Source: Paragonimus westermani
Lineage: Eukaryota; Platyhelminthes; Trematoda; Plagiorchiida; Troglotrematidae
Direction: 5' to 3'
Length of the DNA stretch: 64,000 nucleotides
Assembly: GCA_008508345.1 (NCBI GenBank)
Contig: QNGE01000830.1
Location: 79,408-143,407, forward strand
Shown here: piece after piece, positions 34,801-46,856 of the stretch
Layout of the letters: each line of letters opens with the position of its first letter
Numbering within the stretch: position 1 is the first letter of the stretch
Notes under the pieces: model-generated
Seen by the model: only the letters and a program-made list of their open reading frames with translations
Told to the model about the DNA's origin: nothing
Databases searched by the model: none
Position numbers and translations under genes: made by a program

Positions 34801-36004
34801 ACTTGAGAAAAAATTACCGAAAACAGTTGTTCGTTATGTAGTGGAACTCTTAACCGTGATAGCTTGAGTACGCACTAACAAATAACGATATCTCAAAGAT
34901 AGTCAGTGAAAAGGTCAAGTCAGTGGATTGGATCTTTACTGTTGGGATTTTGGTGTACAAGCTTAATGCAGTAGCGCTCGTCTGGACCGTGTCCTGTCCT
35001 GTACAGTTGGCAGTCAGTTGTTGTCGCTCAGTTGTCTGGTGCAGTTGTGTTGTGATCCGGGTCCGACCGCGTCATGCATGCCTGTGTATCGACCGCACGG
35101 AATCACATCCAATTGGAGCGTTCCAATTGGCTCAGTGCGCAGATGGTGACTACGCGCGTGCGTGCGCTCGGGTATGGAAGAGAGCTGTCGGGCCGGTGAA
35201 CGGGCATATGCAGGTTGGGGCAATGAGCGTCGCTTAGACTAGTCAGCTTGTCAAGTGACCGGACGCGTGAGAGGGCGAGACGAGGGCTACAGTTACGTCG
35301 TTACTTCTGGTCTTATGGGAATTTTCCGACAGCGACTATTACCACTTTCTCCTAGTCCGCGTCTCAGTTCCTCTGCGTATCCTGAACTGTCCAAGGTCTC
35401 TGAGGCCAAGGCGACCGGTAGACACTGGCGCGTTCAGTGCCCAAATTTTCTGACAAGTTGATGAGCAGACTGTTTTGATGAGTCTATTGCCACCACTAGA
35501 AATAACAGTTTTAATAACCGTACCTAACTGCACATTTTCGATCATTTCGCTTTTCTACCCAAGCTTCTTTCAGACAAGCTGTTAGTTTTGATTTTCCGTT
35601 CTAGGTCTAAAGGCACAACTTGCAACGCGTCGCGCCATCTTGTTATGTGTGTTCATTTTTATAGAGTTGACAATAACACACAGGCTCAATGCGCTGAATC
35701 TGTTTCCCTTATAGCTCGTGTTTTGACAGCGTCAAACAGACTGGGTATTATTCTGCTGGACTGTTCCAACAAGTGATGGGCCAGATGACGGTGAAAAAGT
35801 TCTTAGACGTTAACTTTGATGAATCCATTACATAGTATTATTTTGCCTTACAGTTTCGCAAAAGCTTTTCTGTTCGAACACCTATGCTTGGTTAAATTAA
35901 TTTTTATAGTGCGGATTCAGCCATTGGTTTACAGTGTTACTTTTAAATCGTTTGCCTATATTTGATACCAACTGTAAGCTGCCTGAGTAGCTGGATGGAC
36001 AGCT
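34801..36004. other. Intronic, no gene recognised
   Basis: Short frames on both strands, no motif. It may hold the decayed N-terminal part of the Penelope-like element. Confidence 0.45.
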
Positions 36005-37925
36005 ATGTCGTTAGTGGTTTCATCCGTCCTAGAGGTGGACCTTATTCCGTGGTTCATTCACCTCGAATATGAATTTCGTAACAGTCGAGTTTCGTCTGAT
36101 CAGGCAAAATTTAGCCAGCCGGTGTTGCATTTGCTAAGAGAGAACACGACCCAAAGTCTGGACGTACTGGTGAATAAGCAAACGGAAGACCACTATGGAA
36201 TTTTCAAAGAAACTAAGTAAGCGTTTAGTGGGCAGAAGTTTAGCGAAAATCGTGTACTAACCAACCCTTAAGAACAGTTCAGAGAACAGCTTTTAGGCAA
36301 TTTTCACGTAGACGAGCCTCCTGGCCAGGACTTGTGGAAACGGAGAGCACCGGAGATAGCGCAGGCGAAGGTGCCCAATACACGCTCGCAACCCCAAGCG
36401 GAGGCATTGGGAACAGTTGGTCAGGTGGCACAGCTTTTACAACTACCGCTTGGTCAAACGTGTGCCACAACGCAGATGCCCTATCCAGTGTGTTGCGGAT
36501 GCGTTCGTTCACACTGTCGCAGATGGTTGTACTTTTGTCCAGTCGCCTGCTCACTTGTCTTACCAGCCGTTGCTGGTCTGGTAAAATGGGATCAATAGGT
36601 CTGTGCTTTCTGATTGGTTGATTGTCGGACTGGTCACATGGTAGGCATGATATTCGTTGTGGCTACCTACTGGGTGGCAGAAATCCAGTGTACGCCCTCA
36701 AGTCTCGTGTTCTGATTCAGAACTGCCCGTGGGGTTATAACATTGTGCACACAGCGAAAATGGCTCCTCTACGTCCACCGCAAGTACAGAAACACTGCGG
36801 GAAGAAGTCGCAGCCTTCGCCGAAACTTAGGCAAAATTCCGTTAAGTCTTCCCGCGTGCCACCAGCCAAGAAGACCCTCTAGGCATGAAATGCAGCAGCA
36901 AAGGATGGCTACTGCTGCGAACACCAATACTTTGGCATCCGATCCACCACGAATCAGTCAACTGGGCAGGAAAGCTTCAACACCTACCTATAATGGCGAC
37001 CAACGTCGTCGGCGCTAAACAAAGGCGGCAGAACTTATTACAGAATAAATAAATAATAACCACGCTCTTGGTTAATACTAAGGGGGGGCAAATCAGTGCG
37101 TCTCTGACTCTAAAAGACGAGGTGTTGAAACCCTGCAACCCACTGCTCTACGCCGCGAACGACACCTATATGATCACTTACTGACAGCACCTTATCAAAT
37201 TCACTATTAGGTTAGGTGACCCGGCGTGCATGGCAACAGTTGAGACTATAACACCAATATACGTCCAACCTGGGACTCGTGGGCAATTTGTGGATCACTC
37301 TGTTGAGTTCCCACAACTAGTTCACATATGCCATCAGTGGCCCCCAATGTCACGCATTACCTCCTCAACAAGGGAACCCCACCTCAACACAGCCTCGCCG
37401 GTTGGCTCCCGACAAACCAAAACTCGCTAACGCAGAATTCCAGCGCATGCCAGAGATCGAACTAATAGTCCTCCAAATACCCATGAGCCTCAGAGCTGCA
37501 TTTGATCCGGAAGAAGTGGGGTGATTGACGTCCTTGTGATGATGATTTCGGGCTCACCAAAATAACTGTATATGGTAAGTACCTAATTCCATACACGCAG
37601 GATTTAACTACTTGCTTGTATGGCAAAGAAGATATACTTAAAACCGAAGTTAACACACGTGCTGGATTTTCCGAGAGCCTTAGAATGCTATTTCGTTTGA
37701 GCAACGCCGTTCAAAATTTTCGACACTTTATTCATGAAGTTAGTCGTGGTTTACATTTTGTGCACACCTATCTGCGTGACACCTTGTTGGACAGCACTTC
37801 ATACGAGGGGCATCTTACATACATTCGCGTCCAACCTCGGCGACTGGCCACACATAGCACAGCAATAAGCTTCAACTGCAAACCAGGTGAGACCGTGCTT
37901 ACGCGTCTGGATCACCAGATGTGAT
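36005..37925 (+). pseudogene. Gypsy relic F: gag and RT
   Basis: 36005-36220 resembles gag capsid (EVDLIPWFIHLEYEFRNSRV, then SSDQAKFSQPVLHLL). Around 36743-36850 a frame reads YVHRKYRNTAG, like the His-Cys tail of such gag proteins. Near 37170-37470 the pol lead-in is partly legible, with PRRLAPDKPKLANAEFQRMPE-like residues. 37616-37924 is a reverse transcriptase segment: LFRLSNAVQNFRHFIHEVSRGLHFVHTYL, where the YIDD catalytic motif is replaced by YLRD, then EGHLTYIRVQ and TVLTRLDHQM. RNase H and integrase do not follow. A LINE fragment starts about 110 bp downstream. The copy is dead. Confidence 0.6.
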
Positions 37926-38034
37926 ATATTTACATAAGATAAAAAATTATTGCTCTGCTTATAAATTTATTTCGCTTACTGCCGTTCGGACAGGCATTAC
38001 CCTGAATTTCTCGTTTTCCTAACCCAGCACGCGA

Positions 38035-38505
38035 CACTAGAGAGGCGTGATCAACTAGTCAACAAATCACGATGCGGTGTCTGCGATGGTTGGGTCACGT
38101 GCACCACATGCCAGCTGAGCGCTCGCTTTATCGGGCATTACGCACTGAGACCACCAACAGTTGGGCGAAACTGTGTGGTGGTCAAACAGCAGCGTGGTCT
38201 CTAACTATGAAGATCCTGACTGTTGCACTGAGTAAAGTCGGTAAGTGTCGCGTGCCAGGTTGGGGTCATTGTGACCACTGAAATCGCTGGCCAGAAACAG
38301 TATCCCAGATGGTAATGTGCCTCAGTCAAAGGCGTACCTACATCTGTTCCGTTTCAAGATGATTTGCTTAAACTTCTTTTATCGATTTTAAGTGACTATG
38401 GTAAACTTTTCTACTTCTAGGCTATTCCACGTCACTGTCGATATCAGCTTCGGCCCGAGTCACAGTACCCTTTGGTCAGGTAAACGCTGTTATGAATGAA
38501 TCAAT
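38035..38505 (+). mobile_element. RTE-like LINE 3' fragment
   Basis: Frame 38072-38281 reads MRCLRWLGHVHHMPAERSLY and then GGQTAAWSLTMKIL, VGKCRVPGWGHCDH. It is close to the LINE at 21134-22855 and is the same subfamily. The 3' untranslated region continues GTCACAGTACCCTTTGGTCAGG and ends in an ATGAATGAATCAATGA-like tail, not poly(A). Only the last part of the ORF is present (5' truncation). Confidence 0.8.
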
Positions 38506-40992
38506 GACCATCGAATAAGCAGGCGTAAGCAGCCCATTAACAGCGAGCACCTGGATGCCAGAAACCTCTGACACAGCGGCTGTAAACAACGAAAAACTTA
38601 GGGCGTGAAGAGAACTGGCACAACTATCCGGAGTGTTAAGAGAGGGAACATTGCGAACGTCAATACACAATGAGTTCTATTTCGATAGACAGATTCACGG
38701 ACACTCAAAAGGCCCTGGAGAATTCTGAACATGTGGGTGGACTCTAATGGACTTTTCAAGTTTGCCACACTTGGCTTGCTGTAGCACCAGTACTTGCTTT
38801 ATTTCACATTGGTAACCAAACAAACCATAGGGCGACTCCCAAGCTGGTAGATCTCAGGACTCACTTTCAAGAAGGTTGAATGTGATGAGCGATTGAGTGT
38901 GGATCATTTTAGGGTTGGTCCCAACCGCTCCCAGTGTATTCGTACACGTATCAACAGCCCTTGGGAGGATGTCTCTCATCAGAGAATGAATCACATCATT
39001 TCTCGCCAGGTTTTGATGGCAGCGAAACAGGGCCGAAGGCAGCTTTTCCTTCCAAAAAGTCCCTGATCAGCGACTGTCCATGAAAATGTCGATGTTTCAT
39101 GATACGTGACAAGGGAAAGGTGTGATAAGCACATTCGCGGCCAGAAAATAATCACGCGTATCCTTTGGGATCTCGCCTTTCTTCTGATTTGATGAGGAGA
39201 CTGTGAGTAGACTCGATGTAGTTTCGCAGTGACGTCAAATGCATATCTATTCAATTTTTTCAACTGTCTGAAAGTATGTTGTCAGAGCTGACTTATCTCA
39301 ATATAAACACAAGCTTTGAAAAGAAAGTGTATGGGCGTGTCCAACCGGGGCCTTGTACGCCTTCAACAATTCACAGTAGACAGCCATGTCTGTCTCGGAC
39401 AGCGGAATGTCTAAAGTGCAATTAACGATGCAGGCCAGATCGTCTACATGAGAGGGTTCAAGCTACTGGAAACTTTCCTCAAAATATCGTACTTGTCCTA
39501 CCAGGTAGACGCGATTGGTCAGCGATAGATGAACACACGATGACGACCACACTGACGACTAAGGCGGCAGCTAATAAAAAACAGCGCTGATTTTGGGGTG
39601 ACTAATGTTAAAATCGGTAAGCAGGCGACCGGTAATTTTCGCAACGACATCATGCTGCTGTCACGAAACTGCGGTCTGGCAAGCGCGAAATCGCGCAAAC
39701 GTTATTGGGTGGCACTTTCCATCCTGTTAGCCACCTTTGAATGCACTTTACCGTCTTAAAGTGGTAAACCTTGCACCAAAACCACGCCAATCACATAAAT
39801 TTTGGAGTAAACAATAGAGCTGTTAAAACAGTTCAATAATTTATAGGAAGCTGTGTTTCGAGTGACAGAGGTATGCACAGTAATGGTGGAGACGGTGTTC
39901 CTACGACTGGGCTACATTTCTTCAACTAGATACATCTTTGAACCAAAAGGATGTCTCGTTTAAAACTGAGGGTGGTATTTGTAAGGGTATAAAGTGAGTA
40001 TTGTTAGCCTACAACTGCGAGACGACGTCACGAAAGCTTGATGTACAGCGTCCTTATACCTCCGACAATTAACGTCTACATTCAAACGCAGAGTGAACAT
40101 TATCATCAAGTGAACAGACAGAGAATTCGGGGAAAGATTTTAGCAGTGGGCATCAGGCAAGCTCATTACTACACGGAACATTGAAAACTTGAATGAAGAG
40201 ACCACGCATCAGGAATGCTACATGGAGAACGCTTCGCAAAGATCCAAGCTCGTTGGGAGTAAAGAATACCGTGGTCGTGGTAAAATGGAATAAAAGCGAC
40301 CGCCAGCTGGGAACCGTAGGTCTCGTTCGTAGCTCCTATCTGGGAGGTTCGCGGTGCAATTTACTTGTGATGGGGGAATACTAGGAGAAATGGTGGCCAA
40401 CTAGATTTCGGGGCGTCTTACGGCTGTGAAGTACGGCTATCTTACTTTCACTCAGACTCGCTTATAAGTTGTAAGCACATCAAAGTTGACCACTCAGACA
40501 TGAATTCAGGAATTATGAATTATGCATTATATCATTCGTCTTATCTACCATATGAAACAGTCTTTTTACAGTTTGGCATCAATGTCAACCAAGAGTGCAT
40601 AGCTGATGTCGACGATGAAGACTCGTGGTTGGCACCGTTAACACAAACTTTTGTTTGCCGCAGTTGGATGCGAACTCCACTGACCGGAATACAGAACCCC
40701 ATGAAAGTATTTCGAGAAAAGGTTACGTAATGGCGCAGAATCTTAGTTTAATAAGTTCAGGTTTCCGGCATGTACGCCACATGCCCAGCGATATACCGGG
40801 TCACAGTGGACTGTGTGATGCTTTCGGGCAGTTCAAACCGAGAGAGCAATAGCCGCAGTAAATTAAGACCACACGCGAAACTACACCACGGTGGTTGAGG
40901 TCACAAACGACGAACCATTGCGAGCTTCCTCACGAGTGTATGACCACGTCAATGACAGTAAGCGAACGAAGGGTAACGAAGAACAAACTTAC
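38506..40992. other. Intronic, no gene recognised
   Basis: Open frames at 38991-39263 (-), 40193-40384 (+) and 40500-40852 (+) carry no motif that I know. Confidence 0.45.
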
Positions 40993-41160
40993 TTGGTGCA
41001 ATGCATTCACTCCTACGTGATTTTCAAGTGGTCGCATTTTTTCGAGAGAGGACTTTTGTTGTACTGAATATAGACAATCAATTCCTTCAGGAATGATAAT
41101 CACAAGAGCGGCACCCAACAATAAACCGGCACCGAAGATTGTTAGAAGACGAAGTTTGGC
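40993..41160 (-). CDS. SLC39A9: ZIP9 zinc transporter, exon 2
   Basis: 168 bp, 56 codons, phase 0. The acceptor is ttatttctag|GCC and the donor CAA|GTAAGT, which is near consensus. The residues begin AKLRLLTIFGAGLLLGAALV and continue IIIPEGIDCLYSVQQKSSLE. This matches TM2 of ZIP9 (FGAGLLxGxALxVIxPEGxxxLY), including the conserved PEG turn at the end of TM2. The histidine-poor tail leads into the loop encoded by exon 3. Exons 1 and 3 join it in frame. Confidence 0.92.
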
Positions 41161-41617
41161 CTAGAAATAAGAATACAACAGAGTGAGATGATTTATTAGA
41201 AAACGTACGAGCCGAAAGCAAAGGGTCCACATTCATTGGGTCCAACTTGAATAAAGTTAATCAACTCGTCGAAGAAACTAGGGCCGCAACATATTCGAAA
41301 TGAGTTATGTACGAGCGAAGAACGTAGCTACATTACAAGCCAGTGTTGAAAACAACACGAACACAAGATATACAGAAAACACAGGTTCAGATATAAAACC
41401 TGATTCTGATGGCAAAACTTTCAGTGGTGGTAGTTTGATGTGAGCACAAAATGGTAGCTCTTGTCATTATTAATTTCCAATGATAATGAGTTCGACAATA
41501 CATCTCGCGGAGGCGGTGGCAAGTAACACATGGAAACCACCCTCTCTGTACACAGAAAGACTTTCATCAGTATGAGATTGTCCTAGCAACTGATGTGCAG
41601 TGGTTTATGTGAGTGCG

Positions 41618-41775
41618 CGTGTGGTTGATCTTCTTGTTTGGTTTTATAATATCCATTAGACTTTGTTATACAAACCCACAGACTACACTATGTACCCGAG
41701 ATGCAAAGAAAGGTGTCCGACAGATGCACTATGCGAAAAATTGTTTCTGACTCCTCTGAACAATACATCTGTTAC
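41618..41775 (+). repeat. Dispersed repeat, copy 2
   Basis: Partner of 30480-30610. It includes TTGTTTGG, TATAATATCCATT and GTTTCTGACTCC. Confidence 0.45.
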
Positions 41776-42825
41776 AACTCATAACACATCAATGACGTTC
41801 ACTTGTGATTGATAGACTAGCCCAACACTAATAAGGACAACGCAGCAGACTTCCGGTTTCGCTTACAGTGGACAAAAGCAGGCGTGAAAACGACTGCCAC
41901 CGAATATTCAAACATGCCATTACATTGTCCCTATTGCATAGCACGCCATATCAGAACCTTTAACGCATCGACATTGTACGGGATTTGCCATCCGGGTGCT
42001 CAGACCATCACATTTTCCGTACCGGCTGTTATTTACAGACCACCAGCACCTGGAAGAAAGTATGGGTGCTCAAATTACGATGTAACCATAGAACATGATG
42101 ACACTGACTACTCCACTGTGTAAAGTGAGTATGTTACCTAGCCGATTGAGGGTTTTGTGGTTACCCAAACTGTTGGAGAAAAATCGTTATCCGAGATAGC
42201 AGCATGCCACACAGCGACTGCATCTACTGAACTTCCAGTTTTATTTGACATTAATTAATTTCTGTCCTTTTCCAGATTTTACTTTTCTGAACAACTTTCT
42301 TTACCGGGATATTCCACGCAACTGTTCAGGCAAAAAAGAGATCGAGTCACATGAAGCTTACGGCCATCAGAAGCGAATGTGCATTGTCGTGCGCCGCACA
42401 TGTGGTATTTTGCGTGCCGCTTGCTGGGGATCGTCAAAATGGTTTTACGTAATCAGGTTTTATCAAAATCATTGGCTGATAGGGGATAATAATAATTCGC
42501 AACTCATTTCACTTAGTTCTGCTTTCGATGAAATATCCCGCGATCGTCCGCGACAAACTGATGTGCTCAGTCGATGTGAGATCTCTGTGTGGTAATATTC
42601 CGTTTCATGAAACTTCTGACATTCGCGATTTTATTCTCAGCAGTAATGAACCTTTACCCATTCCAGAGTTTGAATCGAAACCATTACTTTTAGAAACATA
42701 AAGTGGAAAGTTCAACTTCCAGACGCCTACTTTCCGACAACCGGAAGAATTTGCAACGGGCAGTCCGGTGGGTCCATGTTGGGATAATGCCACAATTAAT
42801 CCAAAAATGTTGTTTTTTCTGCTTT

Positions 42826-42912
42826 ACCACTGTATGAGCCCCCACTACTGTATGGGGCTCCACTACTGTATGGGCTTCCACCACTGTATGAGCATCCACA
42901 CTGTATGATCCT
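42826..42912. repeat. 18-bp minisatellite, about 4.5 units
   Basis: Units are variations of CCACTACTGTATGGGCTT. On the minus strand the array is open and would encode repeated AHTVVE hexapeptides. No evidence that it is translated. Confidence 0.85.
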
Positions 42913-43200
42913 CCGCTTGAACAATATGAATACGGTGGAGTTTTCCAGTGTGTTTGAACACGTTTGGTTGAGATCGAATATACCCTTGGCTGAATGTTCC
43001 CTGTCTTCTTGTCTTCTTCATTTCCGGTAGTTCGTATGTCGTCCGTGATAACGCAGATCGTTAGTGAAACCGTCGTAGTTAAGCCGGGTTATCGTGAATG
43101 CTGGGCGTTAGTGATTTTGCATCAATTGTCAATCCGTGCGGTTCATAACAGTCCATTCCTAGCGGATTTCTTTGCGATTAAGGCTGAATCGGTATCATAT

Positions 43201-43305
43201 TGTAGCGTGAAGGCGTCCAATAAAGCACAATCTTTATTGTCCAAATCGCCAGTCCCATGCAACGCGCGCTCTCTCGTTTATGAGTCATAATTCCAACCCG
43301 CAACA
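43201..43305 (-). repeat. Short LTR (105 bp), copy 2
   Basis: Minus strand: begins TGTTGCGGGTTGG, has GGACAATAAAGATTG and ends CGCTACA. It aligns with 253-359. It is preceded by a purine run GAAACCGGGGGG typical of a polypurine tract. Confidence 0.6.
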
Positions 43306-43740
43306 CCCCCCGGTTTCCGTTCACACGTCGTGTGCACTTCTGACCGGTTTACGTGTGTGATCAGCGCCTTCTACCGGGGGGTTTTCTGCCTGCCATTCCT
43401 CGTCTGTTTGTCCGATTTCGTTGCGCGATGGCTCGTCCGGCTGCTCGTGCTGTCCGCCATCCACCCAATGTTGGCCTTGACCGTATTCCAACATCGTGTC
43501 GAGATGTTCCTCTAAATGTTGGAGAAACCACGCCTCCGATCTGGCCGTCTGTCGTATTTCGTCTGCCCTGCCTCGCCCGTTGGTCCGATCCAGTCGAGCG
43601 ATGACTNNNNNNNNNNNNNNNNNNNNNNNNNNNNNNNNNNNNNNNNNNNNNNNNNNNNNNNNNNNNNNNNNNNNNNNNNNNNNNNNNNNNNNNNNNNNNN
43701 NNNNNNNNNNNNNNNNTGCCAACCATCTTCCAACCCCCAA
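43306..43740 (-). pseudogene. C-terminal pol tail of the short-LTR Gypsy-like element, with gap
   Basis: A minus-strand frame encodes an acidic and polar tail containing EAWFLQHLEEHLDTMLEYGQG and NEIGQTDEEWQAENPPVEGA, stopping at the TGA just before the purine tract and LTR. It aligns with 1-240. The upstream part is lost in a 110-base assembly gap. No enzyme domain is visible. Confidence 0.5.
43607..43716. other. Assembly gap (110 N)
   Basis: A run of N within the pol tail. Confidence 0.99.
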
Positions 43741-44191
43741 CCTGGAGGACCAGGAGACTGTGGTTTGTCAGACCTCTACCTGTTGGCCTGCCTGGTATGA
43801 GTAACTCTGTCCAGTTTAGCCCAAAAGGTCATCGAGATGCGCAAGCCGTCACACCACGTCAAGGTCCAGTCTCACCGTGACGGAAAACTCATTATAGAGA
43901 ACTAAATAAACAACCGCCTTCCGTTCCAGGACATTTTGGTTATCCGAAGATCAGATGGCATGACAGGAAAATCCACCAACTGAAGGCTTACCAAGGCAGG
44001 ATAGTGTATGCACTTCAAAATCTTCTTTCCAGTGCAATTTAACAGAATTCTGGTTAGAGCACTCTTCCGCACAGCGAGGGGGCTATGCATTAAGGACAAT
44101 TTAAGGCTAGCATTAGGCACACTGAAGGTCAACGGACAACTCCTGTAATTTATCAAGAAGTATGGTAGTGACATCGCCCCAAGGATACATG
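43741..44191. other. No gene recognised
   Basis: Only short frames between two LTR remnants. Confidence 0.5.
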
Positions 44192-44386
44192 TGTCATATT
44201 TAGTTTCTATATCGTATTCTCCTCTTTCCTATCCTACTGAGTCCCCGACATATATTGTTATTCTAATCGACCTTTCCGTTCATTACATCACAGACCACAT
44301 GCCGCATTTTCTGGTTGATTAAAGCCTACCTATGAGGTGTTGTCTTTTCACTCTCTCGTTTATTCCTCTCGGATCTACTTATTACA
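44192..44386 (+). repeat. Solo LTR of the CsRn1-type element D family
   Basis: 195 bp. Starts TGTCATATTTAG and ends CTTATTACA. It aligns along its length with the element D LTRs at 50803-50998 and 54379-54550, sharing TTCTGGTTGATTAAAGCC-like and CACTCTCTCG blocks. No internal sequence of that element adjoins it on either side, so it is a solo LTR. A target duplication is not evident. Confidence 0.8.
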
Positions 44387-45545
44387 ACAGCTAACAACGG
44401 CACAAAAGAAGACTGTATATTGAGAACTTCCGTTTTCAGATGGCGGCTGGTTAACAATGACAGAAAGCGTCTAACAGCCATTGTATCCGGAACCTATGAC
44501 GCTGCAAAACTGCGTAAAACAGAATGAATCAGAGCCTAGTCAATCTCCTCAGGTAGCAGCAAACAGCCTATGTCCGTCACAACCCACAGTTTACACAAAT
44601 ATTTGTGTAGCTGCATTATGAGCAGGAAGAACAAACTGGCAGCTAGCTTATCGTATCAAGCAGCATGTTCCCAAGGGGGCTAGAAACACAGCAATAAACC
44701 TCGGACGTTTGAATACAGATAGACAGACAGACAGACAGACGGCATCCAACGTCATGAATAGCAAAGTATATAATCCACACAGGACGCAAAATCGAAGTTT
44801 GTGATGCATTCTTTGGGATTTTTCGAAACACTGGAAAGGCATCTTACAGTGTGAAGAGACTGTCTACCAAATGTCAAAACCAACCTTGTGTTCAAAAGCA
44901 GTTTGTGATGCCCTTGCGGCTGTCCTGTTAGTCTGCATTTTTGGTTCCCATTTTTGTTTCCGTCTTTCTAATCCGACAAATCATAATTTCAGCCCGACGG
45001 AACCTTGTCTGCAACCTTGTTTGCAATTAGTTGCAATTCCGTGCGGTCAGAATGTACAACCAGTTTTGTGCACTCAAAAAAGTTTGAGCAAAAAGCGTCA
45101 ACTTCGTTCTCTTTTATCGTTAGACATCATACTACAAGCCGAATGGTCGTCGTGATTGATTTTCGAGCGTCGGCGATAATTCCTGGGTGGGTAACTTAGT
45201 TTAATTTGAAAGGTTGTCGAGTAAAGAAGACTGGATGTAGAAATATGGATTTTCAGGTTGATCATCAGAAGCATTTATCGATGGTTCTGGATCTGTGACA
45301 GAGTTGCCCACATGTAAAATGGGGTCCAAGTACTTCGGTTGTGACCTGGTTGATAGAAATGGGTTTGGTTTTGACACACAGCCGCTTGATAAAGTGATGG
45401 TGTCTGGAAAGAAATGTGCCCTAATCGGGATGGTTGGCTGGATCCAACTGACGTGATAGCTGATGCCTTGTTTCACTAGTCGGTGGCGCTGGTGTATCTT
45501 CCGGGATTTGAGAAGGGAGAGATCTGTGGGGGAGCCACAGGCGCC
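44387..45545. other. No gene recognised; small ACAG microsatellite
   Basis: A microsatellite (AGAC)5 lies at 44721-44740. Frames at 44871-45199 begin with a hydrophobic stretch but match nothing I know. Confidence 0.45.
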
Positions 45546-45809
45546 TTAATACGATAAGTTTGTGCTTGTTGGTGTCGGAATATTAGGTTTATTACACTGA
45601 TGTCCCTGACTTACGCTTGGAAGCTTCCACTGTAATAAATGCAGTCGTTTCTTTATGCCTGCTTCTGATCGATTTATCGTGTGATCGATGATGGCTGCAT
45701 ACAAACACTTCAGCGTAGATCTAAAAATGAAGAGGTCGCTTGCGTAGCGAATTAGCGTAGCACCTTCCAACATTAACCAATAAAACCTAGTGGTAAAAAG
45801 ATGGGACAA
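45546..45809 (-). pseudogene. Possible LINE RT fragment
   Basis: An 87-residue frame contains LEGATLIRYASDLFIFRST, which resembles the YADD block of a non-LTR reverse transcriptase with the aspartate pair altered to SD. The rest, KKRLHLLQWKLPSVSQGH, would correspond to the following region. Other RT blocks were not found nearby, so this is tentative. Confidence 0.35.
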
Positions 45810-46856
45810 ACGGTGTGCGTTGTATTCTCTCGAGTGTTTTTGATGTTATTGATGCGGTAAACCACCCGGAGAGATAAATTCAACGTGATGTAGAAAGCAC
45901 CGGTATCCAAAGCCTTCGTGCAGTGATGATAGGTGGCTTGTTAGGTTTCGGAGTGTGCCACTATGTTTCCGCAAGCTTGCAAGCGTTTTAAACTCCATAG
46001 CACAGAGGGCAATTCTGATACACTGACTGGTTTCAGTTGAAATTTGCGTTGGCAGGGGCCAATGGTTCGTTAATAGTTGTCAAAGAGCCAGTGGGATTTC
46101 TATCCAGAGACTCCAGATTGGAAGCTTTAAGAGAACAGGAATACCCCCTGCACCCCGGCCCTTCATAGGCCTCAAACCGCGGCTCTGTATCCACCGTAAT
46201 ATTGTGACGAAGTTATTTGGTTACCGAGGTAGGAGGGACCTCGAAATACAATAAATAGGAAGTAGATGAGGACTGACATACAAAACAGTTGTGAACAGAT
46301 GAACTTTTACGTGGCTTGAGAGATGTCCCGACAGTATGCTAAGTACTACCAACCCCACACGAAATGAAGGTTGATAACCGTTCGTTAACCGGAAATCAAT
46401 GATCAATGAATGTTCCGAACGAGCAGAAGCATAAGGAACTAGTATTCAAGGATTATCGATACTACGCAGCAGAATAAATGTAATAGTAAGCAATTAATGA
46501 GTCAGGACTCTCAAATACCTCCGGGATGCGACGACGTAGGCCATCTGTACAAGAGAGGCCGTTCTCACTATTACGGTATTTGGGGCAGACAAAGTACTGC
46601 AAAACGAAAATGGACTGTTCAACAGTAGATTCAAAATGCCTCAGAGATTTGTACACTATAAGTTGCATGATCTGATAAAAAGCGCGGCAAAAAAACGGAT
46701 AAGAAAGTTAGCTTGATTGACAGTCAAAACTCGCCTGGTTCAAGAACCACGAAAAGAAAGTACAGAACGAAGGTGACGGTAATGTCAGATTATTATACTA
46801 TTACATGCAAATTAAATTCTCATTACAATAACGAGTACATTTCAAAAGAAACTCAC
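45810..46856. other. No gene recognised
   Basis: Short frames only, within ZIP9 intron 1. Confidence 0.5.

Larger units (their letters stand above)
17567..40992 (-). other. ZIP9 intron 2 (23.4 kb) filled with repeats
   Basis: Bounded by CAA|GTAAGT (donor of exon 2) and the acceptor of exon 3. It contains SINE copy 2, three LINE fragments, a Penelope-like element, a Gypsy gag-pol relic and unassigned repeats. These are listed separately. Confidence 0.8.
41161..46856 (-). other. ZIP9 intron 1 (5.7 kb)
   Basis: Bounded by GTGAGT at exon 1 and the AG before exon 2. It contains LTR fragments, a minisatellite, a possible LINE RT fragment and an assembly gap, listed separately. Open frames at 41884-42123 and 42245-42595 have no recognised motif. 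Confidence 0.8.

Noticed and set aside
44717..44741. Tandem short repeats as a possible CRISPR or centromeric array
   Set aside because: It is a simple tetranucleotide microsatellite of about five units. No spaced palindromic repeats are present anywhere in the window.
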